DNA from: Nitrosospira briensis
GTDB taxonomy: Bacteria; Pseudomonadota; Gammaproteobacteria; Burkholderiales; Nitrosomonadaceae
Direction of reading: 5' to 3'
NCBI RefSeq assembly: GCF_900115125.1
Contig: NZ_FOVJ01000001.1
Coordinates: 281,852 to 345,851, forward strand
DNA: 64,000 bases
The notes under the pieces were generated by a model, which saw only the letters and a program-made list of their open reading frames with translations, made no database searches and had not been told where the DNA came from. Positions 48,380 through 56,048 of this stretch are shown piece after piece. Position 1 is the first letter of the stretch. Every line of letters begins with the position of its first letter. A program made the position numbers and the translations under genes.

Positions 48380-49266
48380 ACTACGACCATACTATCGACA
48401 AGCGCCAGGTGCGCACAGCTTTCGAGCGGGCAGCGCCTGATTACGACAAGGCGGCGATCCTGCAACGTGAGGTGTGCGATCGTATGCTATCCCGTCTCGA
48501 CTACATCAAACACCTCCCAGATGTCATTCTCGATGCCGGCAGCGGCACAGGCTACGGTACGCGCAAGCTGCTCACGCGCTACCCTGCCGCCCGCATGCTT
48601 GCAATCGATATCGCCCCCGCAATGCACTTGCAGGCGCGTCCGTCTCCTTCGCCGTGGCGACAATTATTGAAGCTTGGCAGGACGGAAGGCCGCAATCAGA
48701 CCAGCTACATAGCGGGAGATATAGAACAATTGCCGTTTAAAGATTCCTGCGCGGGTCTTGTGTGGTCCAACCTGGTGCTGCAATGGTGCAATGATCTAAA
48801 AAAGACATTTGCCGAGGTGCATCGAGTGCTTCACACCGGCGGCTTGTTCATGTTCAGCACTTTTGGGCCTGATACCCTGAAAGAGTTGCGCCAGGCATTC
48901 CGTAATATCGATGATTACAGTCATGTCAATCGCTTCACCGACATGCACGATATTGGCGACATGCTGGTTCATAGCGGCTTCGCTACACCGGTCATGGATA
49001 TGGAATATTTCACGCTGACCTACGACGACGTGATCGGTGTGATGCGCGATCTCAAAGCTATCGGCGCTCATAATGTGACTCAGGGCAGGCGGCGCGGCTT
49101 AACCGGAAAAGCCGCGTGGCAAAAAGCGGTAGGCCATTACGAGAGCAAGCGGATAGCGGGAAAATTGCCAGCGACTTTTGAGGTGGTTTACGGCCATGCC
49201 TGGAAGCTGCAGCCGCGCGGAAACGTACTCACACCGGAGACCAGGCGTCAGCTTGGCCTGATATAA
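48376..49266 (+). CDS. bioC: Malonyl-[ACP] O-methyltransferase
   Basis: SAM-dependent methyltransferase that starts pimelate synthesis by methylating malonyl-ACP. The 296-residue protein has the N-terminal DKRQVRTAFERAAPDYDKAAILQREV, the SAM site ILDAGSGTGYGTRKLL and the VWSNLVLQWCNDLKKTFAEVHRVLHTGG block. The start is a GTG at 48376 overlapping the bioH stop; the longer frame from 48250 lies inside bioH. Confidence 0.93.
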   Translation: MNYDHTIDKRQVRTAFERAAPDYDKAAILQREVCDRMLSRLDYIKHLPDVILDAGSGTGYGTRKLLTRYPAARMLAIDIAPAMHLQARPSPSPWRQLLKLGRTEGRNQTSYIAGDIEQLPFKDSCAGLVWSNLVLQWCNDLKKTFAEVHRVLHTGGLFMFSTFGPDTLKELRQAFRNIDDYSHVNRFTDMHDIGDMLVHSGFATPVMDMEYFTLTYDDVIGVMRDLKAIGAHNVTQGRRRGLTGKAAWQKAVGHYESKRIAGKLPATFEVVYGHAWKLQPRGNVLTPETRRQLGLI

Positions 49267-49301
49267 GCGGTTTTCGTTTCACAATCCATGATCCATAATC
49301 C

Positions 49302-49961
49302 ATGAAACCAGGTTATTTCGTCACCGGTACCGGCACAGGCGTGGGCAAGACCCTGGTCAGTTGCGCTTTGCTTCATGCCTTCAGCGCTTCCGGCAAGACT
49401 ACCGTGGGAATGAAGCCGGTTGCGGCGGGTTGCGAGAATGGGAAATGGCAGGATGTCGAATTGCTCACGGTGGCGAGCACGATGGCTGCCCCGCAAGAGC
49501 TGGTAAATCCTTATGCATTGATCCCGCCGATCGCGCCGCATATCGCGGCAGGCCGGACAGACATCAACATCGATATCAACGTCATCCGCCAGGCCTGTCT
49601 CCAATTGCAACAAATTGCGGATGTGATGATTGTTGAAGGGGTGGGCGGTTTTCTCGTGCCGTTAAATGACCATCAGGACAGCGCCGACATGGCAAAGGCA
49701 TTAGGGCTGCCCGTTATCCTGGTAGTGGGGATGCAGCTTGGCTGTCTAAATCATGCGTTGCTGACCGCCCGGACTGTGCGGGCAACCGGACTACCGCTGG
49801 CGGGGTGGGTGGCGAACTGCATTGATCCGCAAATGTTGGCCCTGGACGAGAATGTGCTTGCATTGGAGCAGCGCTTGGCCTGCCCCTTGCTGGGTGTGCT
49901 GCCGTTTGAACAAAATCCGGATGCCAGGAAATTGTCGGCGTTGCTGGATATTGCGGGATAA
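49302..49961 (+). CDS. bioD: Dethiobiotin synthetase
   Basis: ATP-dependent ring-forming enzyme of biotin synthesis. The 219-residue protein shows the P-loop-like FVTGTGTGVGKTLVSCALL, the substrate site MKPVAAGC and EGVGGFLVPLND. It completes the bioBFHCD cluster; bioA is not present in the window. Confidence 0.95.
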   Translation: MKPGYFVTGTGTGVGKTLVSCALLHAFSASGKTTVGMKPVAAGCENGKWQDVELLTVASTMAAPQELVNPYALIPPIAPHIAAGRTDINIDINVIRQACLQLQQIADVMIVEGVGGFLVPLNDHQDSADMAKALGLPVILVVGMQLGCLNHALLTARTVRATGLPLAGWVANCIDPQMLALDENVLALEQRLACPLLGVLPFEQNPDARKLSALLDIAG

Positions 49962-50050
49962 GACAGGGATTTTCCAGATCCATCCCGTTAACCTTGGTGC
50001 GGAATCGCGGACGGCACCGAGTTGGCGGCTGTAATTAATAAGCGGCGAAC

Positions 50051-50452
50051 TCATATCATCACACCCTGATGTGCAGGCGGCACATTCAGCAGGCGGTCTT
50101 CCGACTGAAATACGAACAGGCCTACGAATAGGCCAAGAAGCGTTATGACAATACTTGCAAAAAATGCTGTCCAGAATCCGGAGATCTTGAATCCTGGAAC
50201 GATCGTCGATACCAGAAGCAGCATAAGGGCATTAATAACAAGCAGAAAGAACCCAAAACTTATCAGCGTCAGCGGAATTGTCAGGATGATGATGACCGGT
50301 CTGATGACAGCGTTGGCAAAACCTAATAGCAGAGCCGATAGAAGCAGCGATTTTTTGCTGGTAAATGAAATGCCGTGAAAAATGAAGCTCACAATCCATA
50401 ACGAGAGCGCAGTTATTCCCCAGTGTGCCAAGAACTCCATCATATTGTCCAA
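50051..50452 (-). CDS. Small membrane protein of the phage-holin-4/YvlD-type family
   Basis: A 133-residue protein with four transmembrane helices and the family pattern SKKSLLLSALLLGFANAVIRPVIIILTIPLTLISFGFFLLVINALMLLLVS. The family name Phage_holin_4 is historical; most members are chromosomal membrane proteins of unknown role, and there is no phage context here. It stands alone. Confidence 0.75.
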   Translation of the reverse strand: MDNMMEFLAHWGITALSLWIVSFIFHGISFTSKKSLLLSALLLGFANAVIRPVIIILTIPLTLISFGFFLLVINALMLLLVSTIVPGFKISGFWTAFFASIVITLLGLFVGLFVFQSEDRLLNVPPAHQGVMI

Positions 50453-50724
50453 TATTGCCCAGCCTCGGATTTATCCGGTTAAAAAAGTGTCGAAGAGCTG
50501 TTGTTGAGCCGGCGCCTATGCCTGTTCTCATAGCGAGTTTTACTTTTATCATTTTTCATGCTGTTTTTGCTATTCGCGGATATCTAAGACTACCTGAAAA
50601 TCGTCCGCCAGAACTCCTATGAGCGTCACACTGACCTGTGCCCTTGATCGGGAAATTTTACAGTAGATATTCTCGTCTTCCCCCAAAAACCGGCACAGAG
50701 CCAAAAATATGGCTTCAGCAGCAT

Positions 50725-50740
50725 TGGCACGAATTCTGCT
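50725..50740 (+). promoter_or_regulatory. Sigma-54-type -24/-12 promoter
   Basis: tggcacgaattctgct matches the RpoN consensus TGGCACG-N4-TTGCW at every fixed position except one (C for the first T of TTGC). The invariant GG and GC are at the required 12-base offset, and the preceding base (T) also fits. Transcription would start near 50751 on the plus strand, about 280 bases before the GGDEF-EAL start. Functional status is inferred. Confidence 0.5.
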
Positions 50741-50810
50741 TATTCTTATTTAGAGGACGCAGACGGGAGCCTAACCGTGGTTCCAGCCTTGACAGTATTT
50801 GGATGCTGTT

Positions 50811-50827
50811 GCAACAAGTGTTGTTGC
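50811..50827 (+). repeat. Hairpin in the leader of the GGDEF-EAL gene
   Basis: gcaacaa (50811-50817) and ttgttgc (50821-50827) are perfect 7-bp arms around gtg. It would fold in a transcript starting at the sigma-54-type promoter. No T run follows, so termination there is unlikely. Confidence 0.4.
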
Positions 50828-51029
50828 TTCCCATGAACAGGACTATGATGCGTTCGCGGCTCGCTCTGCTGGGGATCGGCTTTCCTGAGCAGGTGAAGAG
50901 GGTTGCCACAGGGAACACATGCGCAGTAGTGGTAGGGGCATTGGTGAATAAATGCCATACTGTGGAATTCGCAATCAAGGGCAAGGATAAGCCTTCGTTA
51001 AACGTTTTAAAACAGTCCACTCAAACTAA

Positions 51030-53285
51030 ATGGCTATTTCTTCGGATATCCTTAATGCGAGTATTTTAATCGTCGACGACAGAAAAGTTAATGTCGAACT
51101 GATTTATTGCATGCTGTCCAACGCCGGCTACACGTCATTGACCTCTACCGTGAATCCGCTTGAGGTCTGCGACCTTCATCGCGCTAACGAATACGACCTC
51201 ATCCTGCTCGACCTGATGATGCCGAAGATGGATGGATTTCAGGTGATGGAAGGACTCAAGCTGGTCGAATCCGAGATCGAACAGAAAACCGGACCGAAGA
51301 TTGAATCCGACGGCTGCCTTCCGGTTCTGGTGATCACGGCCCAGCCAGAGCATAAGGAACGTGCACTGCAGGCAGGCGCAAAAGGCTTTATTTCCAAGCC
51401 TTTTGATCGACTCGAGGTATTAACCCACATTCGCGATGTTTTGGAGATCCGGTTGTTGCAGAAAGAGTTGCAACAATTTATCACGAGCCTGGAGGTCACG
51501 CTCAGCGAGCGAACCGCACCGCTGCGCGAAACGGAAGAGCTGTTTTATCAGCTGGCAGGTAACCTCCCTCAAGTTTTCTGGGTCTGGGATGTTCATGACC
51601 AGACGTTTCGCTACATCAACCCCGCATGGGAGAAAATGACGGGCCGGCGCGTTGCTCCCGGCGATAAACTGGACAAATTTTTTGCGGCGGTTCATCCGGA
51701 AGACATGCAGCGAGTGATCCGGGAAGCAAGTGAATTATCGCGCCGCAGCGTGGATCATGATTACCGTCTGCTGCTGCCCGACAATACGGTACGCTGGGTT
51801 CATACCCGAACCTTTCCGATAAAGGACTCAAAGGGAGTGCATCGGGTCGTGGGGATCACGGATGACATCACACACAGAAAAGGCGCGGATCAGCGGTTAC
51901 TGCAGCTTGCTCACTACGACTCACTCACCGATCTTCCCAATCGTAATCTGTTTGATGAGTCTCTCCAGAAGATCATCAAACAAGCCGAAATGAATCATCG
52001 GACCATTTCCGTACTGTTTCTGGACATTGATAACTTCAAAAAAATAAATGACGATCTGGGGCGTGCAATCGGAGACGAGTTGCTTCGGCAGTTCAGTCGT
52101 CGTTTACTGGAATGCCTGCGCGTTACCGATATGGTTGCACGGCTGGGCGGAGATGAGTTTGGGTGCATTCTCGTCACTCCCGACGGTTCCGGAGACGCCG
52201 GGGTCGTTGCAAGTAAGATCAGGGAAGCATTGCGGCAACCTTTCAATCTGCTGGATCATGAGATCACGGTTACAGCGAGCATCGGAATCAGCGTTTATCC
52301 GACCGATTCGCTTGATGCGGATGCACTTGTTCAAAATGGCGGCACGGCTATGTACCGGTCAAAAGAAGCGGGGAGGGACACCTATCGCTTTTTCACCGCA
52401 GAGATGAACGCACGAGCGATCGAAAAGCTGGATCAGGAAAACGCCTTGCGGCGTGCACTCGACCTGAATGAGTTCGTATTATATTACCAGCCGAAGGTGG
52501 AACTCTCCATGGGACGAATCACGGGAGTCGAAGCCCTGATAAGATGGAGACGCCCGGGGCATGGACTTATCGCACCCCTGGAATTCATATCGGTTCTCGA
52601 ACAAACCGGGTTGATCAGCGAGGTGGGAGCCTGGGTTATCGAGAGTGCATGCAAGCAAATCTCAAAGTGGAGGCGTTCGGGAATCGGAGAAATTCCGGTA
52701 TCGGTCAACGTCTCGGGCCGGCAATTCTCTCAGGGCACGCTAAACCAGGACATAATCCGGGCAACCCAGGAGAATGACGTCCACCCGGAATTGCTCGAGT
52801 TTGAGTTGCAGACTGAAAGGGCGCTTCGAGAGAACAGCATCGACTCCGATTTACTGGAATTGGAGATGACGGAAAGCTCTTTGATGACGCATGCAAAAAA
52901 AACGGCTGGCATTCTCCAAAGGCTTAAATTACTCGGGATTCGAATTTCGATCGACGATTTTGGTACTGGTTACTCCAGCCTGGCTTATGTGAGACGTCTT
53001 CCTATTGATGTGCTTAAAATCGATCGTTCTTTCATTGCGGAAATAACAACGAATTCAGCGGATGCCGCGATTACGACTGCTATCATCGAGATGGCGCACA
53101 GTCTTAACGTAAAAGTCGTGGCCGAGGGGGTAGAAACAGTTGAACAGCTGGATTTTCTACGAGAACGAGGGTGCGACGAAATTCAGGGCTATTATTTTGC
53201 GCGCCCGCTTCCTGCACACGAAATCGCAAAATTGCTTTTGAGCGGCAACAGGTTTCTAAAGCCGGCGCAATCTCTCATCGTCTAG
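51030..53285 (+). CDS. Response regulator with REC-PAS-GGDEF-EAL domains (c-di-GMP turnover)
   Basis: Cytoplasmic 751-residue protein. Receiver domain at about 11-140 with acidic pair D16-D17, phospho-acceptor D61 and K123; PAS/PAC at about 168-285; GGDEF at about 295-455 with intact GGDEF (373-377) and an RxxD inhibitory site (364-367) five residues before it; EAL at about 470-740 with EAL (501-503), [23 protein letters not shown] and EGVET. It should therefore be able to make and/or break c-di-GMP. Oddities: GH of the usual GHxxGD reads GR, ADxAM reads GGTAM, and a 20-residue segment in the EAL domain is duplicated (588-595 and 608-614). No Shine-Dalgarno is seen at the ATG. No partner kinase is nearby. 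Confidence 0.9.
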   Translation: MAISSDILNASILIVDDRKVNVELIYCMLSNAGYTSLTSTVNPLEVCDLHRANEYDLILLDLMMPKMDGFQVMEGLKLVESEIEQKTGPKIESDGCLPVLVITAQPEHKERALQAGAKGFISKPFDRLEVLTHIRDVLEIRLLQKELQQFITSLEVTLSERTAPLRETEELFYQLAGNLPQVFWVWDVHDQTFRYINPAWEKMTGRRVAPGDKLDKFFAAVHPEDMQRVIREASELSRRSVDHDYRLLLPDNTVRWVHTRTFPIKDSKGVHRVVGITDDITHRKGADQRLLQLAHYDSLTDLPNRNLFDESLQKIIKQAEMNHRTISVLFLDIDNFKKINDDLGRAIGDELLRQFSRRLLECLRVTDMVARLGGDEFGCILVTPDGSGDAGVVASKIREALRQPFNLLDHEITVTASIGISVYPTDSLDADALVQNGGTAMYRSKEAGRDTYRFFTAEMNARAIEKLDQENALRRALDLNEFVLYYQPKVELSMGRITGVEALIRWRRPGHGLIAPLEFISVLEQTGLISEVGAWVIESACKQISKWRRSGIGEIPVSVNVSGRQFSQGTLNQDIIRATQENDVHPELLEFELQTERALRENSIDSDLLELEMTESSLMTHAKKTAGILQRLKLLGIRISIDDFGTGYSSLAYVRRLPIDVLKIDRSFIAEITTNSADAAITTAIIEMAHSLNVKVVAEGVETVEQLDFLRERGCDEIQGYYFARPLPAHEIAKLLLSGNRFLKPAQSLIV

Positions 53286-53453
53286 CAAAATCTGGTTATG
53301 GGCCAGGCGACCTGTTAAAGCAAGTAACTGGTATTCGCTTGGCTGTCCTCTAGAGAGCAATGATCCGCTGTTGAAGCAGGATCGGATACAATACGCCTTC
53401 GCCTTCATTCATGCGCACCAAGCGCTCTCCACATTTTTTCTTTTTCTTCAAGC

Positions 53454-54221
53454 ATGCGTTTTGCCTGTTTAGGTAGCGGTTCTCAAGGTAATGGTCTTGT
53501 GGTCGAGGTAGCAGATACCAGATTACTACTGGATTGCGGCTTTACATTAAAGGAAACCACGATTCGGCTTTCAAAGCTCGGCCTGGAACCCGGGATGATC
53601 GATGGAATCGTCGTTACTCACGAACACAGCGACCATATTGATGGCGTGGCGCGATTTGCACGAAGATTTGGTACCCCGGTCTGGTTGACATACGGAACTT
53701 TGCGCAGCGTAGGGAAGAAGTTTGATCTGTTGCCGGCAGTGAATATCATCGACGGTTATCAGCGTTTCTCCGTTAAGGATATCGAGGTAGAGCCCTATCC
53801 GGTTCCGCATGATGCTCAGGAACCTGCACAGTTTGTATTTGGCGATGGTGCAGTGCGATTAGGCGTACTGACCGATGCCGGCAGCTCGACGCCCCATATC
53901 GAAGCGGTATTGAGTCAGTGCCACGCACTTGTGCTGGAATGCAACCATGACGCTACAATGCTTGCAAACAGCGATTATCCTTATAGTCTCAAGCAACGCG
54001 TCGGAGGCCGTTTTGGCCATCTCGAGAATTCTGCTTCGGCCAGCCTTCTTGCCAGCCTTGATTGCAGTCGCCTTCAGCATATCATTGCTGCTCATTTGAG
54101 CCAGAAAAACAATACACCGTTGCTTGCGCAAACTGGGTTGAGCGGCGCGTTAAACTGCGGGATAGACTGGATCGGCGTTGCTGACCAGAGCGATGGTTTC
54201 GGCTGGCGTCAGATGATCTGA
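53454..54221 (+). CDS. Metallo-beta-lactamase-fold hydrolase (YycJ/WalJ type)
   Basis: A 255-residue cytoplasmic protein with the metal motif THEHSDHIDG (HxHxDH), an N-terminal MRFACLGSGSQGNGLVVEVADTRLLLDCG and later Asp/His ligands in LTDAGSSTPHI and IIAAHLSQKNNTP. This is the pattern of YycJ/WalJ-like proteins, proposed to act as nucleases; substrate not established. It stands alone and converges with the small-lipoprotein array. Confidence 0.85.
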   Translation: MRFACLGSGSQGNGLVVEVADTRLLLDCGFTLKETTIRLSKLGLEPGMIDGIVVTHEHSDHIDGVARFARRFGTPVWLTYGTLRSVGKKFDLLPAVNIIDGYQRFSVKDIEVEPYPVPHDAQEPAQFVFGDGAVRLGVLTDAGSSTPHIEAVLSQCHALVLECNHDATMLANSDYPYSLKQRVGGRFGHLENSASASLLASLDCSRLQHIIAAHLSQKNNTPLLAQTGLSGALNCGIDWIGVADQSDGFGWRQMI

Positions 54222-54241
54222 CCCCCCGCCAACAATAAAAA

Positions 54242-54266
54242 GCCGCCCCTTTATCCCGAGGGCGGC
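54242..54266 (-). terminator. Intrinsic terminator of the first small-lipoprotein gene
   Basis: gccgccc (54242-54248) and gggcggc (54260-54266) form a GC-only stem. On the minus strand it is followed directly by TTTTTATT, a good terminator for the gene ending at 54325. On the plus strand only ATTT follows, so it may also serve the metallo-hydrolase gene weakly. Confidence 0.8.
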
Positions 54267-54324
54267 ATTTCCGCTATTCGTCCTTCCCGGCTCCTTGCTC
54301 AGGCGGCGGGAGGCGTCTGCCTTG

Positions 54325-54495
54325 TTATTCCTTGTTGGCGTCGTCCTCAGCGGACGGAGCAGCAGGCTCAGCCGGTGTGCCGGAAGTTATTTTTGCGAAA
54401 TTATCTTTTTCCTGTTCGGGAAGCGCCTGATTCGGCTTGCCACAAGCAGTCATCGTCATGGCCGCTAAAACAGCCGCGAGGAGTGTGTATTTCAT
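54325..54495 (-). CDS. Small lipoprotein 1 of a four-gene array (56 residues)
   Basis: The product begins MKYTLLAAVLAAMTMTACGK: signal peptide with lipobox MTAC (Cys 18), then a short Pro/Ala/Asp/Glu-rich tail ending DDANKE. It shares the MK-x-(S/T)LLAA start with the three genes upstream. It has its own promoter and terminator. No homologue function is recognised. The gene is below usual ORF length limits but the signal peptide, promoter and terminator all support it. Confidence 0.75.
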   Translation of the reverse strand: MKYTLLAAVLAAMTMTACGKPNQALPEQEKDNFAKITSGTPAEPAAPSAEDDANKE

Positions 54496-54534
54496 TATCT
54501 ATTCCCTCTAAATTTTTATGGTGACAAAGTTCCA

Positions 54535-54564
54535 ATTATATAGTGAACCGCCGGAGTCATTCAA
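54535..54564 (-). promoter_or_regulatory. Sigma-70 promoter of small lipoprotein 1
   Basis: On the minus strand, TTGAAT (54564-54559) and TATAAT (54540-54535) are 18 bases apart, 40 bases before the start codon. The -35 is shared with lipoproteins 3 and 4 and the ctatataat -10 context with lipoprotein 2. Confidence 0.7.
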
Positions 54565-54616
54565 GCTGGAAGCTCGAGAACGAAATTGATGCAAGACTAT
54601 TGCGTATTTTTAAGCA

Positions 54617-54650
54617 AGAAAAAAGCCATCCCGGAGGATGGCTTTTTTCT
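54617..54650. terminator. Strong bidirectional terminator after small lipoprotein 2
   Basis: Arms 54617-54631 (agaaaaaagccatcc) and 54636-54650 are perfect 15-bp reverse complements around a 4-base loop, with an A run on one side and a T run on the other. It lies 19 bases past the stop of lipoprotein 2 (minus strand) and isolates it from lipoprotein 1. Confidence 0.92.
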
Positions 54651-54668
54651 GCCTACGCACTATTTCTA

Positions 54669-54974
54669 TTAGTGGCCTGCAGGAATGGGGCTTTGCCCAG
54701 GCGGCAGCGGGTTACCGTTGCCGTCAAGCGTGTGTCCGGGAAGGACGGCCTGGCCAGAATATTCATCGTCATCGTCTCCACCGGGCGCCGCGGAAACCTT
54801 GTCATCCGGAGCCGTGGCGGCCGGAGCTTCAGAACCACGTTCTTCAGCCAGGGTTGTGCCTTCTTCAGTTCTGGTTCCGTATGATGTGGAATTTTCAGGT
54901 AGTGCTTGTTTCGGTCTGTCGCATGCTGTCAGAGCAAGTGCCACCAAAGCGGCGGCGATGAGTGAAAGTTTCAT
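54669..54974 (-). CDS. Small lipoprotein 2 of the array (101 residues)
   Basis: Starts MKLSLIAAALVALALTACDR: signal peptide with lipobox LTAC (Cys 18). The mature part is low-complexity, rich in Glu, Asp, Pro, Gly and Ala, with a run of four Asp and an end PGQSPIPAGH. The residues RPKQALPE after the Cys resemble KPNQALPE of lipoprotein 1, so the two are paralogues. The start is the ATG at 54974; the frame extends upstream but the signal peptide fixes it. Confidence 0.75.
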   Translation of the reverse strand: MKLSLIAAALVALALTACDRPKQALPENSTSYGTRTEEGTTLAEERGSEAPAATAPDDKVSAAPGGDDDDEYSGQAVLPGHTLDGNGNPLPPGQSPIPAGH

Positions 54975-55020
54975 TATCGGGGCGTCCTTAAATAAAATAG
55001 AAATAGGTTGTGACGGGTCC

Positions 55021-55048
55021 ATTATATAGCAAAAATATCCCCCACCAA
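55021..55048 (-). promoter_or_regulatory. Promoter of small lipoprotein 2
   Basis: On the minus strand TTGGTG (55048-55043) and TATAAT (55026-55021), spaced by 16 bases, lie about 47 bases before the start. The -10 context ctatataatgga closely resembles that of lipoprotein 1. Confidence 0.55.
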
Positions 55049-55141
55049 CCGAAATTTGCGAAACCCGCCATTGAGTCGCTAACAGCGGATTTCAATTGTG
55101 GCGTAAGACCTGAGACCCTTCGAGAATAATCTTGTTACCGC

Positions 55142-55363
55142 TTATTTGCCTGATTCTTCTTTCTCGGCACCCGCGCTGCCGGCGGGCCCTTGAGCGCCAG
55201 CAGCCTCGTCTGTTGACGGTTTATCCAGCTCGTCAAAATTAGGCGCCGAGTCACGTTCAACCGAGGCAGAGGGAGGCGGCTTATCCATAGGATGTTTTTT
55301 ATATTCACCGCAAGCGGTCAGCGCGAGTGCCGTTACGACAACAGCGAGGAGACTGTATTTCAT
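55142..55363 (-). CDS. Small lipoprotein 3 of the array (73 residues)
   Basis: Starts MKYSLLAVVVTALALTACGE: signal peptide with lipobox LTAC (Cys 18), then a Pro/Ser/Glu/Ala/Gly-rich tail ending EKEESGK. It clearly belongs with lipoproteins 1, 2 and 4. It has its own sigma-70 promoter; no strong terminator is visible after its stop. Confidence 0.75.
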   Translation of the reverse strand: MKYSLLAVVVTALALTACGEYKKHPMDKPPPSASVERDSAPNFDELDKPSTDEAAGAQGPAGSAGAEKEESGK

Positions 55364-55396
55364 TATTAATCATCCTATGGTTTCAGAGAAAGCCGT

Positions 55397-55425
55397 AGTG
55401 TAACAAAAGCGTTCGGGTCATTCAA
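55397..55425 (-). promoter_or_regulatory. Sigma-70 promoter of small lipoprotein 3
   Basis: On the minus strand, TTGAAT (55425-55420) and TACACT (55402-55397) are 17 bases apart, 34 bases before the start. The sequence gatttgaatg around the -35 recurs in front of lipoprotein 4. Confidence 0.65.
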
Positions 55426-55472
55426 ATCCGGGGGTGACAATTGGCGGGATTCTCCATAAAGAGTACCGCCTA

Positions 55473-55502
55473 AAAAAAACCGTCCCTAGGGACGGTTTTT
55501 TT
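55473..55502. terminator. Perfect 30-bp palindromic terminator after small lipoprotein 4
   Basis: The 30 bases from 55473 to 55502 are a perfect palindrome: seven A, a GC-rich core (ccgtccct / agggacgg) and seven T. It works in both directions and lies 25 bases after the stop of lipoprotein 4 (minus strand). Confidence 0.93.
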
Positions 55503-55526
55503 AAAGCTTGCTTGCTGGCATCACTA

Positions 55527-55748
55527 TCAGGGTTGTTCTTTCGGCGGTTCATCTTTCGTTGTCTCCGTCCCGGCAGCGTCCTTCTGTGCTGCTTCGATGT
55601 CTGCGTCGCTGAGTTGTCCTTCACGTTTCTCCCAAAGGCTGGGGGGATACTGACCAGGCTTGCCTTCCCCAGGCTTCTTCTCTCTCATTTGATCACAGGA
55701 GGTTAATGCTAGTGTTACCAGAGCGGCGGCGAGGAGCGAGTACTTCAT
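55527..55748 (-). CDS. Small lipoprotein 4 of the array (73 residues)
   Basis: Starts MKYSLLAAALVTLALTSCDQ: signal peptide with lipobox LTSC (Cys 18), then a charged tail (SLWEKREGQLSDADIEAAQKDAAG) ending PPKEQP. The ATG at 55748 is set by the signal peptide and by an aggag-type site; a longer frame extends to 55811. It is the first gene of the array in transcription order. Confidence 0.75.
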   Translation of the reverse strand: MKYSLLAAALVTLALTSCDQMREKKPGEGKPGQYPPSLWEKREGQLSDADIEAAQKDAAGTETTKDEPPKEQP

Positions 55749-56048
55749 TTTTTTAATCTCCTTTATAGGTTTATCACGTACAACAAGTAATTTGTCAAAC
55801 ATCTCGGCCATTCAAATCTTGGAAGACCATCTATTCTTTATAGCCATTATCTTAATAGCAGAATTAAGAAATGTTGTCTAGTCGTTGTATCACAAAGTCA
55901 TAGGTGATAGAGGCAGTCTCCCCGAAAGCCGCGCCCTTATTAGCTCATACAGAGCGGAGCCGCGGGTTATTGCTTTTTGTGAAGCGCAGCCTGGCAATGA
56001 TTCTCGAGAGGTTTGTAGAACAGATCAAAGCCAGGGGGAAGTCATTTA
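55749..56048. other. Region between small lipoprotein 4 and roxA
   Basis: Three hundred bases without a supported gene. A TTGAAT -35-like element (minus strand, 55815-55810) and a TTGACA (minus strand, 55797-55792) lie 44-67 bases before lipoprotein 4 and probably belong to its promoter. The remainder shows nothing recognisable. Confidence 0.5.

Larger units (their letters stand above)
50453..51029. other. 577-base region without a supported gene upstream of the GGDEF-EAL gene
   Basis: Open frames exist on both strands (for instance + 50638-51069 and - 50715-51020), but none has a good ribosome site or recognisable content, and the plus frame runs into the next gene. Two features stand out: a sigma-54-type promoter at 50725-50740 and a hairpin with arms gcaacaa (50811-50817) and ttgttgc (50821-50827). 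Confidence 0.5.

Noticed and set aside
50051-50452. Phage holin-like gene as a sign of a prophage
   Set aside because: The family name is historical; no integrase, capsid or lysis gene is near, and the protein looks like a chromosomal membrane protein.
50833-51069. Short gene of 78 residues starting at 50833
   Set aside because: No ribosome site, no recognisable fold, and it overlaps the GGDEF-EAL start by 40 bases.
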